DNA of 18,724 bases from Methylomonas sp. (GTDB lineage Bacteria; Pseudomonadota; Gammaproteobacteria; Methylococcales; Methylomonadaceae): positions 1 to 18,724 of the forward strand of contig JALSLS010000196.1 of the NCBI GenBank assembly GCA_026988195.1. The letters run 5' to 3'. The position numbers were made by a program, and so were the translations under genes. Below the pieces are notes generated by a model that ran no database searches, had not been told where the DNA came from, and saw only the letters and a program-made list of their open reading frames with translations. Shown here piece by piece: positions 1 through 7,837 of this stretch (position 1 is its first letter; every line of letters begins with the position of its first letter).

Positions 1-415
1 TCAAACAAACAGCCGCCGCATCAGTGGTCACATTTGGCCTGGATTCGTAAATAATACCAATAACACCCAGTGGAACTGATTTTTTGCAAACCTGAAGCCC
101 AACTGGATTGGTATGACCTTCCAAAATTCGGTTTAAAGGATCCGCTTGTTGAGCCACTTTTCTCAATCTAGAAAGCATGTATTGAAAAACTTTTTCATCA
201 ATAGTCAGTCGTTTAACCATAGCCGCCGATTGGCCTTGTTTCTGCGCGTTTAACACCTCAAGAGCATTAACCTCTAAAACTTGCTGTTTTACTGATTCAA
301 GTGAATCTGCCATTTTCAAAAGCGCCAAATTACGAGCAGACTCAGAAGTAGAAACCAACTGACGAGCAGCAAGACTACTTTGTTTGGCAATCATTTCAAC
401 AGTATTAGTATTCAT
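1..415 (-). CDS. proA: Gamma-glutamyl phosphate reductase, N-terminal part (runs off window)
   Basis: My translation from the ATG at 413-415 gives 138 residues with no stop before the window edge, so only the N-terminal third of a roughly 420-residue protein is present. ProA reduces gamma-glutamyl phosphate to glutamate semialdehyde with NADPH, the second step of proline synthesis in the cytoplasm. Visible family features are the helical N-terminus with AARQL and ALLKMADSL, and the cofactor-domain stretch VPLGVIGIIYESRPNVT ending near residue 130, which is a hallmark of ProA. It is the last gene of the minus-strand series. It is separated from metZ by 410 bases holding two repeat elements, so it probably has its own promoter. 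No clear Shine-Dalgarno sequence precedes the ATG. Identification is secure; the C-terminal catalytic part cannot be judged. Confidence 0.93.
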   Translation of the reverse strand, partial: MNTNTVEMIAKQSSLAARQLVSTSESARNLALLKMADSLESVKQQVLEVNALEVLNAQKQGQSAAMVKRLTIDEKVFQYMLSRLRKVAQQADPLNRILEGHTNPVGLQVCKKSVPLGVIGIIYESRPNVTTDAAAVCL

Positions 416-457
416 ATTATAACGATGTGAATTTTTATATAAGGGAGCTAGAAATAG

Positions 458-575
458 CACAAATAGTAACCGTTCACTTCCCCCTTTGAAAAAGGGGGAT
501 TGAGAGGGATTTGTCTAATAAAATCTCCCCTAACTTCTCTTTTCCAAAGGGGGGACTGAACGGTTACCACAAATA
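458..575. mobile_element. MITE-like palindromic element with 8-bp target site duplication
   Basis: Bases 466-567 form a 102-base element whose ends are exact 11-base inverted repeats (gtaaccgttca at 466-476, tgaacggttac at 557-567). The repeat extends to about 23 bases with two mismatches through a C-run (ccccc followed by tttg). The element is directly flanked on both sides by the same 8 bases, cacaaata (458-465 and 568-575), the footprint expected of a transposition target duplication. It has no coding capacity, so it would be non-autonomous. Related palindromes with a CCCCCTTTG core are scattered in many bacterial genomes. It sits about 50 bases upstream of the proA start and could affect its expression. 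Confidence 0.8.
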
Positions 576-692
576 AGGCACCTCTTTCTTAACTTAGAAA
601 CCTTACAATAAATAACCCAGTGTCACGGAACATAGAAGCGTTCAGCAATGAAACTCCGTGCAGAGCGTCACCGCCATTAAACTAAAGACACT

Positions 693-776
693 GTAGGATG
701 GGCAAAGCGATAGCGTGCCCATCAATTCAGCACGATGGCATTGATGGGCACGTCGTACCTCCTTTGCCCATCCTAC
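693..776. repeat. Palindromic dispersed repeat (GTAGGATGGGCAAAG type)
   Basis: Outer arms gtaggatgggcaaag (693-707) and ctttgcccatcctac (762-776) are perfect 15-base inverted repeats. A second perfect 12-base pair, cgtgcccatcaa (714-725) and ttgatgggcacg (741-752), lies inside. The whole unit can fold into a long two-part hairpin. Similar GGATGGGCAAAGCG...GTGCCCATC units occur in many gammaproteobacterial genomes, by my recollection of the family. No target duplication was found at its edges. Located 49 bases beyond the metZ stop, it could end or stabilise the metZ transcript. Confidence 0.75.
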
Positions 777-825
777 TATTGCAGTGATACAGAGCTTGGG
801 GATTATTTTGCTGGTTTATTTATTG

Positions 826-2007
826 TTACAACCCTGCCTGTAAGTCCTCTTTTACATCACCCACATTTTCCAACCCAACAGAGATCCGCACTAGACTATC
901 AGTGATTCCTACTTCTGCTCTTACTTCAGGGCTTAACCGTCCGTGAGTCGTTGTTGCTGGGTGAGTAATGGTAGTTTTCACATCACCTAAATTAGCAGTA
1001 ATAGATAACATTTTTGTAGCATCTATTAATTTCCAGGCCTGTTCTTTTCCACCTTTCAATTCAAAACTAACCACGCCACCAAACCCCGTTTGCTGCCGCT
1101 TTGCAAGTTCATGTTGAGCATGTGATTCAAGCCCTGGGTAATAAACTTTAGCAACTGTAGGTTGTTGCTCCAACCATTTGGCTAATTCAAAAGCATTTTC
1201 ACAATGTGCTTTCATTCGTACGGCCAATGTTTCCAGCCCTGATAAAAACACCCAGGCATTAAAGGCACTCATGGTTGCCCCACCCGTACGTAGATACGGA
1301 TAAATAAATTTTTCGATAATCTCATCACTGGCAATAACAGCGCCACCTACACAGCGTCCTTGACCATCGATATACTTTGTCGCTGAATGTACAATAATAT
1401 CAGCTCCTAGTTGCAACGGTTTTTGCAATACAGGGGTGCAAAAAACATTATCTACCACTAATAAACATCCATGCTTATGTGCTATATCAGCCAGTGCTTT
1501 AATATCCGCTATTTCAATTAATGGGTTTGAAGGCGTTTCTAAAAAAAGAAATCGGGTATTTGGTTTTATCGCAGCCTCCCAAGCCGCAAGATCCGTTAAT
1601 TTAACAAAATCTGTGTCTACCCCAAATTTTCCAAAATAATTTTGAAACATTAAGATAGTATTACCAAATACACTACGGGATGAAACCACATGATCACCCG
1701 CTTTTAACAACCCCATTCCCACCGCCATAATCGCGGCCATTCCAGAGGCAAAAGCCAGACAACGCTCCCCTTTCTCCATTAAAGCTAAACGCTTTTGAAA
1801 AATATCAACGGTTGGATTAGTAAAGCGAGAGTAAATATTACCCGGCACTTGCCCAGTAAATTTTAATGACGCTTCTTCGGCACTGCTAAAGACATAACTG
1901 GAAGTCGCAAATATTGGCATACTGTGCTCAGCTTCATGAGTTCTGTTATGCCCTGCTCTTATTGCTTGTGTTTCTAATGAATAGTCGTTCCAGTCAAAAT
2001 CTGTCAT
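826..2007 (-). CDS. metZ: O-succinylhomoserine sulfhydrylase
   Basis: This 393-residue protein is a PLP enzyme of the Cys/Met metabolism family that joins sulfide and O-succinylhomoserine to give homocysteine, the direct-sulfhydrylation route to methionine. The PLP lysine is K211 in SATKYIDGQGR. D186 (VVDN) would hold the pyridine nitrogen, and Y59/R61 (IYSRFTNPT) are the phosphate-contacting residues from the partner subunit. The C-terminus has the family block with SLGDVKT-like sequence (here ANLGDVKTTITHPATTTH), followed by VRISVGLENVGDVKEDL. Length is normal. The DGQGRCVGGAV segment after the lysine fits MetZ better than cystathionine gamma-synthase (MetB), though close paralogues exist. 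It lies 19 bases after purF, an order also known in Pseudomonas, and is probably the last gene of the operon. Confidence 0.93.
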   Translation of the reverse strand: MTDFDWNDYSLETQAIRAGHNRTHEAEHSMPIFATSSYVFSSAEEASLKFTGQVPGNIYSRFTNPTVDIFQKRLALMEKGERCLAFASGMAAIMAVGMGLLKAGDHVVSSRSVFGNTILMFQNYFGKFGVDTDFVKLTDLAAWEAAIKPNTRFLFLETPSNPLIEIADIKALADIAHKHGCLLVVDNVFCTPVLQKPLQLGADIIVHSATKYIDGQGRCVGGAVIASDEIIEKFIYPYLRTGGATMSAFNAWVFLSGLETLAVRMKAHCENAFELAKWLEQQPTVAKVYYPGLESHAQHELAKRQQTGFGGVVSFELKGGKEQAWKLIDATKMLSITANLGDVKTTITHPATTTHGRLSPEVRAEVGITDSLVRISVGLENVGDVKEDLQAGL

Positions 2008-2026
2008 TTACTTTCTATTTTTCTGA

Positions 2027-3535
2027 TTAATTAGCATTCTGAATATCAATAATAAAATTTTCAGAGTTACGTCCACCTTGTGCACTATCGTTTCTAAGCA
2101 TATTAATTCGATCTAAATAGGCTTCATCAATATCACCCGTAATATATTCATGGTTAAAACATGAAGTATCAAAATGAGTGATTTTTGAACTTTTTCCTTT
2201 AACTGCATCGATTAAGTCTTCTAAATCCTGATAAATCATTTTATCCGCACCAATTGCTTGACCGACTTCTTCTTCGGTACGGTTATGTGCAATTAACTCT
2301 TCAACCGCGGGCATATCGATACCATAAACATTCGGGTATCTCACAGGTGGGGCTGCTGAAGCAAAATATACTTTTTTTGCACCTGCATCTCTAGCCATTT
2401 GAATAATTTGTTCTGAAGTTGTGCCTCTGACCACAGAATCATCCACTAACAAGACATTTTTACCTTCAAACTCTAAACCAATCGCATTTAATTTTTGCTT
2501 CACTGATTTTTTACGCATTTGCTGACCAGGCATAATAAAAGTCCGCCCGATATAACGGTTTTTCATAAACCCTTCCCGGAACTTGACTCCTAAATTGTAA
2601 GCCATTTGCAAGGCAGAGGTTCTACTGGTGTCTGGAATGGGAATAACAACATCAATATCGTGATCTGGCCATTCACGTAGCACTTTATCGGCTAATTTCT
2701 CACCCATTCTTAAACGAGCTTTATAAACTGAAATATTATCAATGATTGAATCGGGTCTTGCAAAATAAACATATTCAAAAATACAAGGACAATGATCTAC
2801 CACATCTGAGCATTGTTTGGTATGTAACTTTCCTGTTGCTTCAATAAAAATAGCTTCGCCAGGCTCTATATCTCGAGTCAATTCAAAATCCAACACACTA
2901 AGCGCTACATTTTCAGAGGCGACCATAAAGTCAGAACCCTTTTCCGTTTTTCTTTCACCAAACACTATAGGCCTAATGCCATGCGGGTCTCTAAAGGCTA
3001 AAACCCCATAGCCTGCTATCATAATAACCACCGCATAAGCACCTTTACAGCGTTTATGTACAGCAGAAACAGCCTTAAAAACATCATTTTCATCAATCCG
3101 TAACTTCCCTAAAGCTTGCAACTCATGTGCAAAAACATTAAGTAAAATTTCCGAATCAGAATTAGTATTTAAGTGGCGTTGATCTTCCTTAAAGAGTTCT
3201 TCTTTTAACTCTTCTGTATTGGTCAAATTACCATTATGAGCTAGTGTCAGACCAAAAGGGGAGTTCACGTAAAAAGGTTGAGCTTCTGCCGAGCTTGAGC
3301 ACCCAGCTGTTGGGTATCTAACGTGGGCAATTCCCATAGAGCCTCTGAGCTTAATCATTTGCTCATCAGAAAACACATCCCGTGTTAGCCCATTATCTTT
3401 TCGTAAATAAAATCGCCCATCAGCACAGGTTACAATCCCGGCGGCATCCTGCCCTCGATGCTGCAAAACGGTAAGAGCGTCGTAAAGCTCCTGATTGACA
3501 TTTTGGTGAGAAACAATACCAGCAATACCACACAT
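2027..3535 (-). CDS. purF: Amidophosphoribosyltransferase
   Basis: This 502-residue enzyme catalyses the first committed step of purine synthesis, converting PRPP and glutamine to 5-phosphoribosylamine. The N-terminal glutamine amidohydrolase begins MCGIAGIV. C2 becomes the catalytic nucleophile after Met removal, with R73 (HVRYPTAG), N101-G102 (AHNGNLTN) and D127 (NSDSE) as glutamine-site residues. The C-terminal phosphoribosyltransferase domain has the PRPP loop VLLVDDSVVRGTTS at 361-374. The ATG is preceded by a good Shine-Dalgarno GAAGG at 3545-3549 with 9-base spacing. It lies 18 bases after cvpA, a pairing conserved in gammaproteobacteria. Full length and intact. Purine-repressor control is known for purF in enteric bacteria, but no PurR box was identified here. 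Confidence 0.97.
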   Translation of the reverse strand: MCGIAGIVSHQNVNQELYDALTVLQHRGQDAAGIVTCADGRFYLRKDNGLTRDVFSDEQMIKLRGSMGIAHVRYPTAGCSSSAEAQPFYVNSPFGLTLAHNGNLTNTEELKEELFKEDQRHLNTNSDSEILLNVFAHELQALGKLRIDENDVFKAVSAVHKRCKGAYAVVIMIAGYGVLAFRDPHGIRPIVFGERKTEKGSDFMVASENVALSVLDFELTRDIEPGEAIFIEATGKLHTKQCSDVVDHCPCIFEYVYFARPDSIIDNISVYKARLRMGEKLADKVLREWPDHDIDVVIPIPDTSRTSALQMAYNLGVKFREGFMKNRYIGRTFIMPGQQMRKKSVKQKLNAIGLEFEGKNVLLVDDSVVRGTTSEQIIQMARDAGAKKVYFASAAPPVRYPNVYGIDMPAVEELIAHNRTEEEVGQAIGADKMIYQDLEDLIDAVKGKSSKITHFDTSCFNHEYITGDIDEAYLDRINMLRNDSAQGGRNSENFIIDIQNAN

Positions 3536-3553
3536 GTATAGAAACCTTCGTAA

Positions 3554-4066
3554 TTAATATTTAACATATCCAGCCAAACTTGACGGAACATGGTCATTCA
3601 ACCAAACGGCTAATGATTGAAAAGGTGGAATCAAAATAGATTCTTTCCACCATGAGTCTTCAGGCAAAGGGGTTAGACCTGCCAACATAATAATAATAGC
3701 AACAACCACAAATCCTCGTGCTATTCCAAAAATCATCCCTGCAAACCTATCTGAACCTGTTAATCCTGTTCGTTTAACCAACTCACCCAACAAGTAACCA
3801 ATAATTGCCCCTAAAATTAAGGTAATGACAAATAAAATAGCAAATGCTGTGGCAATTCTTGCTGATGGGTAATTAATAATACCTTCCAAAAAACTTGAAA
3901 AATCACGGCTAAAAGTTAACCCAACCCAAATAGCAACAATCCATAAGACTAAAGAAAACGCTTCTCTGACAAACCCTCTCAGCAAACCAATAATAGATGA
4001 TATAAATATTAGTCCAATAATGGCGTAATCTATCCAGATTAATTGATATTCCATAATCCTAAACAT
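3554..4066 (-). CDS. cvpA: CvpA family inner-membrane protein
   Basis: This protein of up to 170 residues has four hydrophobic segments (about 14-30, 37-52, 70-93 and 110-130) and the family signature WIDYAIIGLI...GLLRGFVREAFSLV near its N-terminus. LTGSDRFAGMIFGIARG in the third quarter is also typical. CvpA is needed for colicin V production in E. coli and influences envelope behaviour; its biochemical role is not settled. Two starts are possible: the ATG at 4066, or the ATG at 4054 giving MEYQLIWIDY, which aligns better with the E. coli start (MVWIDY). Neither has ideal Shine-Dalgarno spacing. It sits between dedD and purF, the standard gammaproteobacterial order. Confidence 0.92.
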   Translation of the reverse strand: MFRIMEYQLIWIDYAIIGLIFISSIIGLLRGFVREAFSLVLWIVAIWVGLTFSRDFSSFLEGIINYPSARIATAFAILFVITLILGAIIGYLLGELVKRTGLTGSDRFAGMIFGIARGFVVVAIIIMLAGLTPLPEDSWWKESILIPPFQSLAVWLNDHVPSSLAGYVKY

Positions 4067-4149
4067 TCCTCATTCTGATATTCATTAGTATTTAAACATA
4101 AAACAATTCAGAGGATTGTTCATTAATAACGAATAACCCATCACACAAA

Positions 4150-4644
4150 TCAATCATCGTTTAAACTCAGGATACTGGTCAGCTTATTAAGCTTGTCTAT
4201 TTTAAGCTTTAATTGCTCTGCCCTTTTCCTATTTAGCTCTGGCCCAACGATAACCCTATACATAACACCCTTAGCAGTTGACACAGACTTAACTTTAACC
4301 GGAAACCCTTGTCCAATAATTTTTTTTTGTAACGCCATAGCATTACTTTTATCACCAAACGTACCTAGTTGCACAAACCAACGCTCCATTTTATGGAGTA
4401 CCTTTTTTGCTTCTAGTTGCTTTAATACTTTAGGCTTTGGCAAACGAGTCACATCCCTTTTGTTGTTAGGTAATTTACTCAGCTTGCTATTAACTGCCTC
4501 AACGGGTAAAGGTGGAATTTCTAACTCGCCAATCATTTTACCTGACTGGTCAATAGGATCATCAAATAACATTGGAACAAAAATGACTGCTAATGACGTA
4601 ATAACGACTGCGCCGACTAAACGTTGTTTTAGTTGTTGGTCCAT
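4150..4644 (-). CDS. dedD: DedD-like SPOR-domain protein
   Basis: This 164-residue bitopic inner-membrane protein has a short cytoplasmic N-terminus (MDQQLKQRLVGA), one membrane helix at about 11-27 and a periplasmic part. A flexible linker runs to about residue 85. The C-terminal SPOR domain (about 88-162) begins WFVQLGTFGDKSNA and continues with YRVIVGP. SPOR domains bind peptidoglycan stripped of stem peptides at the division septum, and DedD in E. coli is a non-essential division protein. The N-terminal sequence LKQRLVGAVVI is the diagnostic DedD motif. The linker is shorter than in E. coli DedD (about 220 residues). It starts 9 bases after the folC stop, so the two are co-transcribed. 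Confidence 0.88.
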   Translation of the reverse strand: MDQQLKQRLVGAVVITSLAVIFVPMLFDDPIDQSGKMIGELEIPPLPVEAVNSKLSKLPNNKRDVTRLPKPKVLKQLEAKKVLHKMERWFVQLGTFGDKSNAMALQKKIIGQGFPVKVKSVSTAKGVMYRVIVGPELNRKRAEQLKLKIDKLNKLTSILSLNDD

Positions 4645-4653
4645 AATATTACC

Positions 4654-5934
4654 TCAAGTCATTTCCGAATTAAGCAAATACTCTGACACTAAAAAGAATG
4701 AGCCAAAGACTAAAATTAAGTCGCCCTGTTCAGCCCGTTTCTCTGCTGCAGCATAAGCTTCTGAAAAGTCTTTAAACCCAGTATTGACATCACTCAATTG
4801 GCAAGCATTGAAATAAGTTTTCATTAAAGATTCACTTGCTGCCCGAGGGGTCTTTAGGGGGGCAAGAAACCAGTTTGTAACCACTGGTTTTATAATATCA
4901 ATAACACCCGTTATATCTTTATCCTTCATCATTGCAAAAACAGCATGAATTTTTTTACCCGAAAAATCACTTTGTAAATAACTAAGCAGTGCAGTCACTG
5001 CCTGAGGGTTGTGTGCAACATCAAGAAGTACAGGCACTTCACCTTCGACAATCTGAAAACGACCTTTTAATTGAATATGTTGTAATCCATGATGAATAGA
5101 TTGTTCTGAAACGGGTAATATTTCATTCATTTCAGTGATAGCCATCAATACTGATGCTGCATTTCGATATTGATGTTCACCTTTTAACGCTGGGTCTGGA
5201 AGTTCAATGTATTGCTGTGGGTGTTGTCCTTGACCTGTCCACGTCCACCCCTCTTTACCTTGTTGAAAATCAAATTCATGCCCAATTCTTAATATTGATG
5301 CTTGAATTTTTTCGGCTTGCCGAGTTAACGAAGCAGGTGGGTCTATGTCGCCAATGACTGCAGCTGTATTTTTTCTAAAAACACCCGCTTTTTCAAAACC
5401 AATAGCTTCACGGGTTCCCCCAAGCCAATCAATATGATCAATACTAATGCTAGTCACTAATGCGACATCTGAATCGATAATATTAACCGCATCCAGTCGC
5501 CCCCCCAACCCAACTTCAAGTAATTGAACATCCAAACCAGAGCGCCAAAAAATATCTAAAGCGGCTAAAGTTCCAAATTCAAAATAACTTAGTGACACCT
5601 CATTTCGAACTTTATCTATCCTTTCAAAAGCCATACAGATATCAGCATCTGGAACTGATTCACCATTAATACGAATTCGTTCGTTATACCTTAAAATATG
5701 AGGCGATGTATAGGCGCCGACTCGGTACCCTTGCGCACGATATATGGCTTCTAAGTAAGCAATACATGATCCTTTACCATTGGTGCCAGCGACTATAATA
5801 GTTGGTGGCTTAATAGCTTCTGGGTTTAACAACTTAAAGACAGTAGCGGCACGCTCCAAACCTAAATCTATCGACCTAGGATGAAAGCCTTCTTGCCAGC
5901 TTAACCAGTCTAAAAGTAAATCAAATCTCGCCAT
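4654..5934 (-). CDS. folC: Bifunctional folylpolyglutamate / dihydrofolate synthase
   Basis: This 426-residue Mur-ligase family enzyme adds glutamate to dihydropteroate and to tetrahydrofolates using ATP. The P-loop AGTNGKGS is at 49-56, the substrate segment TSPHILRYNERI at 76-87, and EVGLGGRLDAVN at 140-151. D166-H167 and E181-K182 (FEKAGVFR) match the metal site and the carbamylated lysine of the family. A C-terminal Mur ligase domain with LLDVAHNPQA is present. Length is normal for FolC. It follows accD after a 197-base spacer, the longest gap in the operon. No obvious Shine-Dalgarno sequence precedes the ATG. Confidence 0.96.
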   Translation of the reverse strand: MARFDLLLDWLSWQEGFHPRSIDLGLERAATVFKLLNPEAIKPPTIIVAGTNGKGSCIAYLEAIYRAQGYRVGAYTSPHILRYNERIRINGESVPDADICMAFERIDKVRNEVSLSYFEFGTLAALDIFWRSGLDVQLLEVGLGGRLDAVNIIDSDVALVTSISIDHIDWLGGTREAIGFEKAGVFRKNTAAVIGDIDPPASLTRQAEKIQASILRIGHEFDFQQGKEGWTWTGQGQHPQQYIELPDPALKGEHQYRNAASVLMAITEMNEILPVSEQSIHHGLQHIQLKGRFQIVEGEVPVLLDVAHNPQAVTALLSYLQSDFSGKKIHAVFAMMKDKDITGVIDIIKPVVTNWFLAPLKTPRAASESLMKTYFNACQLSDVNTGFKDFSEAYAAAEKRAEQGDLILVFGSFFLVSEYLLNSEMT

Positions 5935-6066
5935 TTTAATTCGGAGAATAGCCGTTAGATACTTTAAGGAACGAGGGTATTATCAAACCCTCCCTCCTAA
6001 GTAATCGGCATAAAAGTTTTTGCATTAGACAGATACCTTATCTCAGCCTTTACCTTTTATAAAGGA

Positions 6067-6129
6067 GGAAGGCGAAAATTTACAACGATGAATACCAAGT
6101 TAACAGTAGAAGTGGATTTTAGTCCTTCC
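6067..6129 (-). terminator. Possible imperfect hairpin after accD
   Basis: Just past the accD stop codon, attttagtccttcc (6116-6129) pairs imperfectly with ggaaggcgaaaat (6067-6079), leaving a loop of about 36 bases. It is placed where a transcription attenuator between accD and folC could sit, in the largest spacer of the operon (5935-6131). There is no clean U-tract and the loop is long, so this is weak support. The rest of the spacer holds only a short ccttt/aaagg palindrome at 6053-6065. Confidence 0.25.
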
Positions 6130-6131
6130 TA

Positions 6132-7010
6132 CTATGCAATTTCTGTCTCAGCAATATAAGAAGCCATTAACATCGATAGAATACTACTAATCTTTTCTCT
6201 CATTTCACGACGGTCAATAATCATATCAATAGCGCCATGCTCTAGTAAAAACTCACTGCGCTGAAAACCATCAGGCAAGGTTTCTCTCACTGTTTGCTCT
6301 ATCACCCGAGGACCTGCAAAGCCAATGAGTGCCTTTGGCTCAGCAACATTAATATCACCTAACATTGCCAAACTTGCTGAGACCCCTCCCATCGTAGGAT
6401 CAGTCATAAATGAAATATAAGGAAGACCTGCTTCTGATAATTTAGTCAGCGCAGCACTGGTCTTAGTCATTTGAAATAATGAATATAAAGACTCTTGCAT
6501 TCGAGCACCGCCACTTGCAGTAAAAACAATAAAAGGGACGCCCAACTCTAAACTTTTATTAATTCCACGCACAAACTTTTCACCAACAACCGACCCCATC
6601 GACCCGCCCATAAAGCCAAAGTCAAAAGCAGCAACAACAATACCTTTACCATGTAACTTACCTTGCATAACCACCAAAGCATCATTTTCTTTGGTGTTTT
6701 TTTGAGCTTGGTTCAAACGATCTTTATATTTTTTTGAATCCTTAAATTTCAAAGGATCATTTGACTTCAAACCGGATCCAATCTCAACTATCTCTTCTTT
6801 ATCCAAGAACATATTCAACCGTGTTCTAGCTGAAATTCGCATATGATGTTCACATTTTGGGCAAACACTAAAATTTTTTTCTAATTCAGCATTGTATAAA
6901 ATTGCATCACAACTAGGACATTTGTTCCACAAACCTTCTGGAACGGTAGTTTTTTTAAAAGATGACTCTGTTCTAATTGTTGTCGGGATTAATTTTTTAA
7001 ACCAATTCAT
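6132..7010 (-). CDS. accD: Acetyl-CoA carboxylase, carboxyltransferase beta subunit
   Basis: This 292-residue protein forms, with AccA, the carboxyltransferase that moves the carboxyl group from biotin on AccB to acetyl-CoA, giving malonyl-CoA for fatty acid synthesis. A four-cysteine zinc ribbon is seen at C31, C34, C50 and C53 (CPSC...CPKC). The crotonase-fold domain follows, with GGSMGSVVGEK and FTASGGARMQE, the oxyanion and CoA-binding stretches. Length and architecture are normal. It lies 23 bases downstream of trpA, and the trp-acc-fol linkage is well known in gammaproteobacteria. In E. coli the zinc domain also binds accA/accD mRNA; whether that applies here cannot be told. Confidence 0.97.
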   Translation of the reverse strand: MNWFKKLIPTTIRTESSFKKTTVPEGLWNKCPSCDAILYNAELEKNFSVCPKCEHHMRISARTRLNMFLDKEEIVEIGSGLKSNDPLKFKDSKKYKDRLNQAQKNTKENDALVVMQGKLHGKGIVVAAFDFGFMGGSMGSVVGEKFVRGINKSLELGVPFIVFTASGGARMQESLYSLFQMTKTSAALTKLSEAGLPYISFMTDPTMGGVSASLAMLGDINVAEPKALIGFAGPRVIEQTVRETLPDGFQRSEFLLEHGAIDMIIDRREMREKISSILSMLMASYIAETEIA

Positions 7011-7033
7011 TGTGTCTTACTCCGAGTCTATTC

Positions 7034-7837
7034 TTAACTATCCATTGCTTGGCGCATGGATTTTATTAAATCAATTATTTCTATTTTTGCTTGTTCTGGG
7101 TTATCTAGGTTGGCTTCAATTTTACTAATAAAGGCACTTCCTACCACCACACCATCCGCTAAATTTGCAATAGTCTTGGCAGTCTCAGCATCTTTCACCC
7201 CAAACCCAACACCTACTGGTAAATCCGTATATTGCTTAATTTCAGCTAATTTACGCTCAACATCTAAAGTATCTAAGTGACCCGCACCTGTTACACCTTT
7301 AACAGAAACATAATAAAGATAACCACTCCCCACCGCATCCATTTTTTTTATTCTTTCAACAGGGCTATTCGGTGCTAGTAAAAATATCTGATCAATATCT
7401 CTGGCTTTTAATAAAGCCACACATTCTTCTGCTTCTTCTGGTGGCAAATCAACGGTTAATACACCATCTATTTCAGCCCGTTGAGCAGCATTTGCAAAAT
7501 CCTCATAACCCATAATCTCAATCGGGTTTAAATAACCCATTAAAACTACCGGTGTATTCTGATCAGTTTTTCTAAATTCTGCGGCTAAACTTAAAACTTT
7601 TCTCAGTCCTGTATGCTGTTCTAATGCCCTTTCGCTAGCTCTTTGAATAACCGGCCCATCTGCCATAGGGTCAGAAAAAGGAACCCCTAGCTCAATGACA
7701 TCTGCACCCGCCTCTACCATTGCGTGCATCATTGGCACTGTAAACTCTGGATTAGGGTCACCTGCAGTAATAAAAGGGATCAGAGCTTTACGTCCTGCTT
7801 TAGCTAATTCATCAAATCGAGTTTTTAAGCGACTCAT
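7034..7837 (-). CDS. trpA: Tryptophan synthase alpha subunit
   Basis: This 267-residue TIM barrel cleaves indole-3-glycerol phosphate to indole and glyceraldehyde 3-phosphate; the indole passes through a tunnel to TrpB. The catalytic residues E49 (DVIELGVPFSDP) and D60 (MADGPVIQ) are both present at the canonical numbers. The phosphate-binding region GVGFGVKDAETA and VVVGSAFISKI is complete near the C-terminus. The start codon overlaps the trpB stop by four bases (ATGA), indicating translational coupling, which suits the 1:1 assembly of the alpha2-beta2 complex. Confidence 0.97.
   Translation of the reverse strand: MSRLKTRFDELAKAGRKALIPFITAGDPNPEFTVPMMHAMVEAGADVIELGVPFSDPMADGPVIQRASERALEQHTGLRKVLSLAAEFRKTDQNTPVVLMGYLNPIEIMGYEDFANAAQRAEIDGVLTVDLPPEEAEECVALLKARDIDQIFLLAPNSPVERIKKMDAVGSGYLYYVSVKGVTGAGHLDTLDVERKLAEIKQYTDLPVGVGFGVKDAETAKTIANLADGVVVGSAFISKIEANLDNPEQAKIEIIDLIKSMRQAMDS

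Larger units (their letters stand above)
416..825. other. Gene-free spacer with two repeat elements
   Basis: This 410-base stretch between metZ and proA has no credible gene. It contains the MITE-like element at 466-567 and the palindrome at 693-776, described separately. The roughly 115 bases between them show only a weak 6-base inverted repeat (cacgga at 624-629, tccgtg at 655-660) with a 25-base loop. The promoter for proA must lie here or further upstream, but no convincing -35/-10 pair was found. Confidence 0.7.

Noticed and set aside
4102..4120. Small hairpin (aacaat/attgtt) between dedD and cvpA
   Set aside because: A 6-base stem of mostly A and T pairs with a 7-base loop and no U-tract is too weak to call a terminator.
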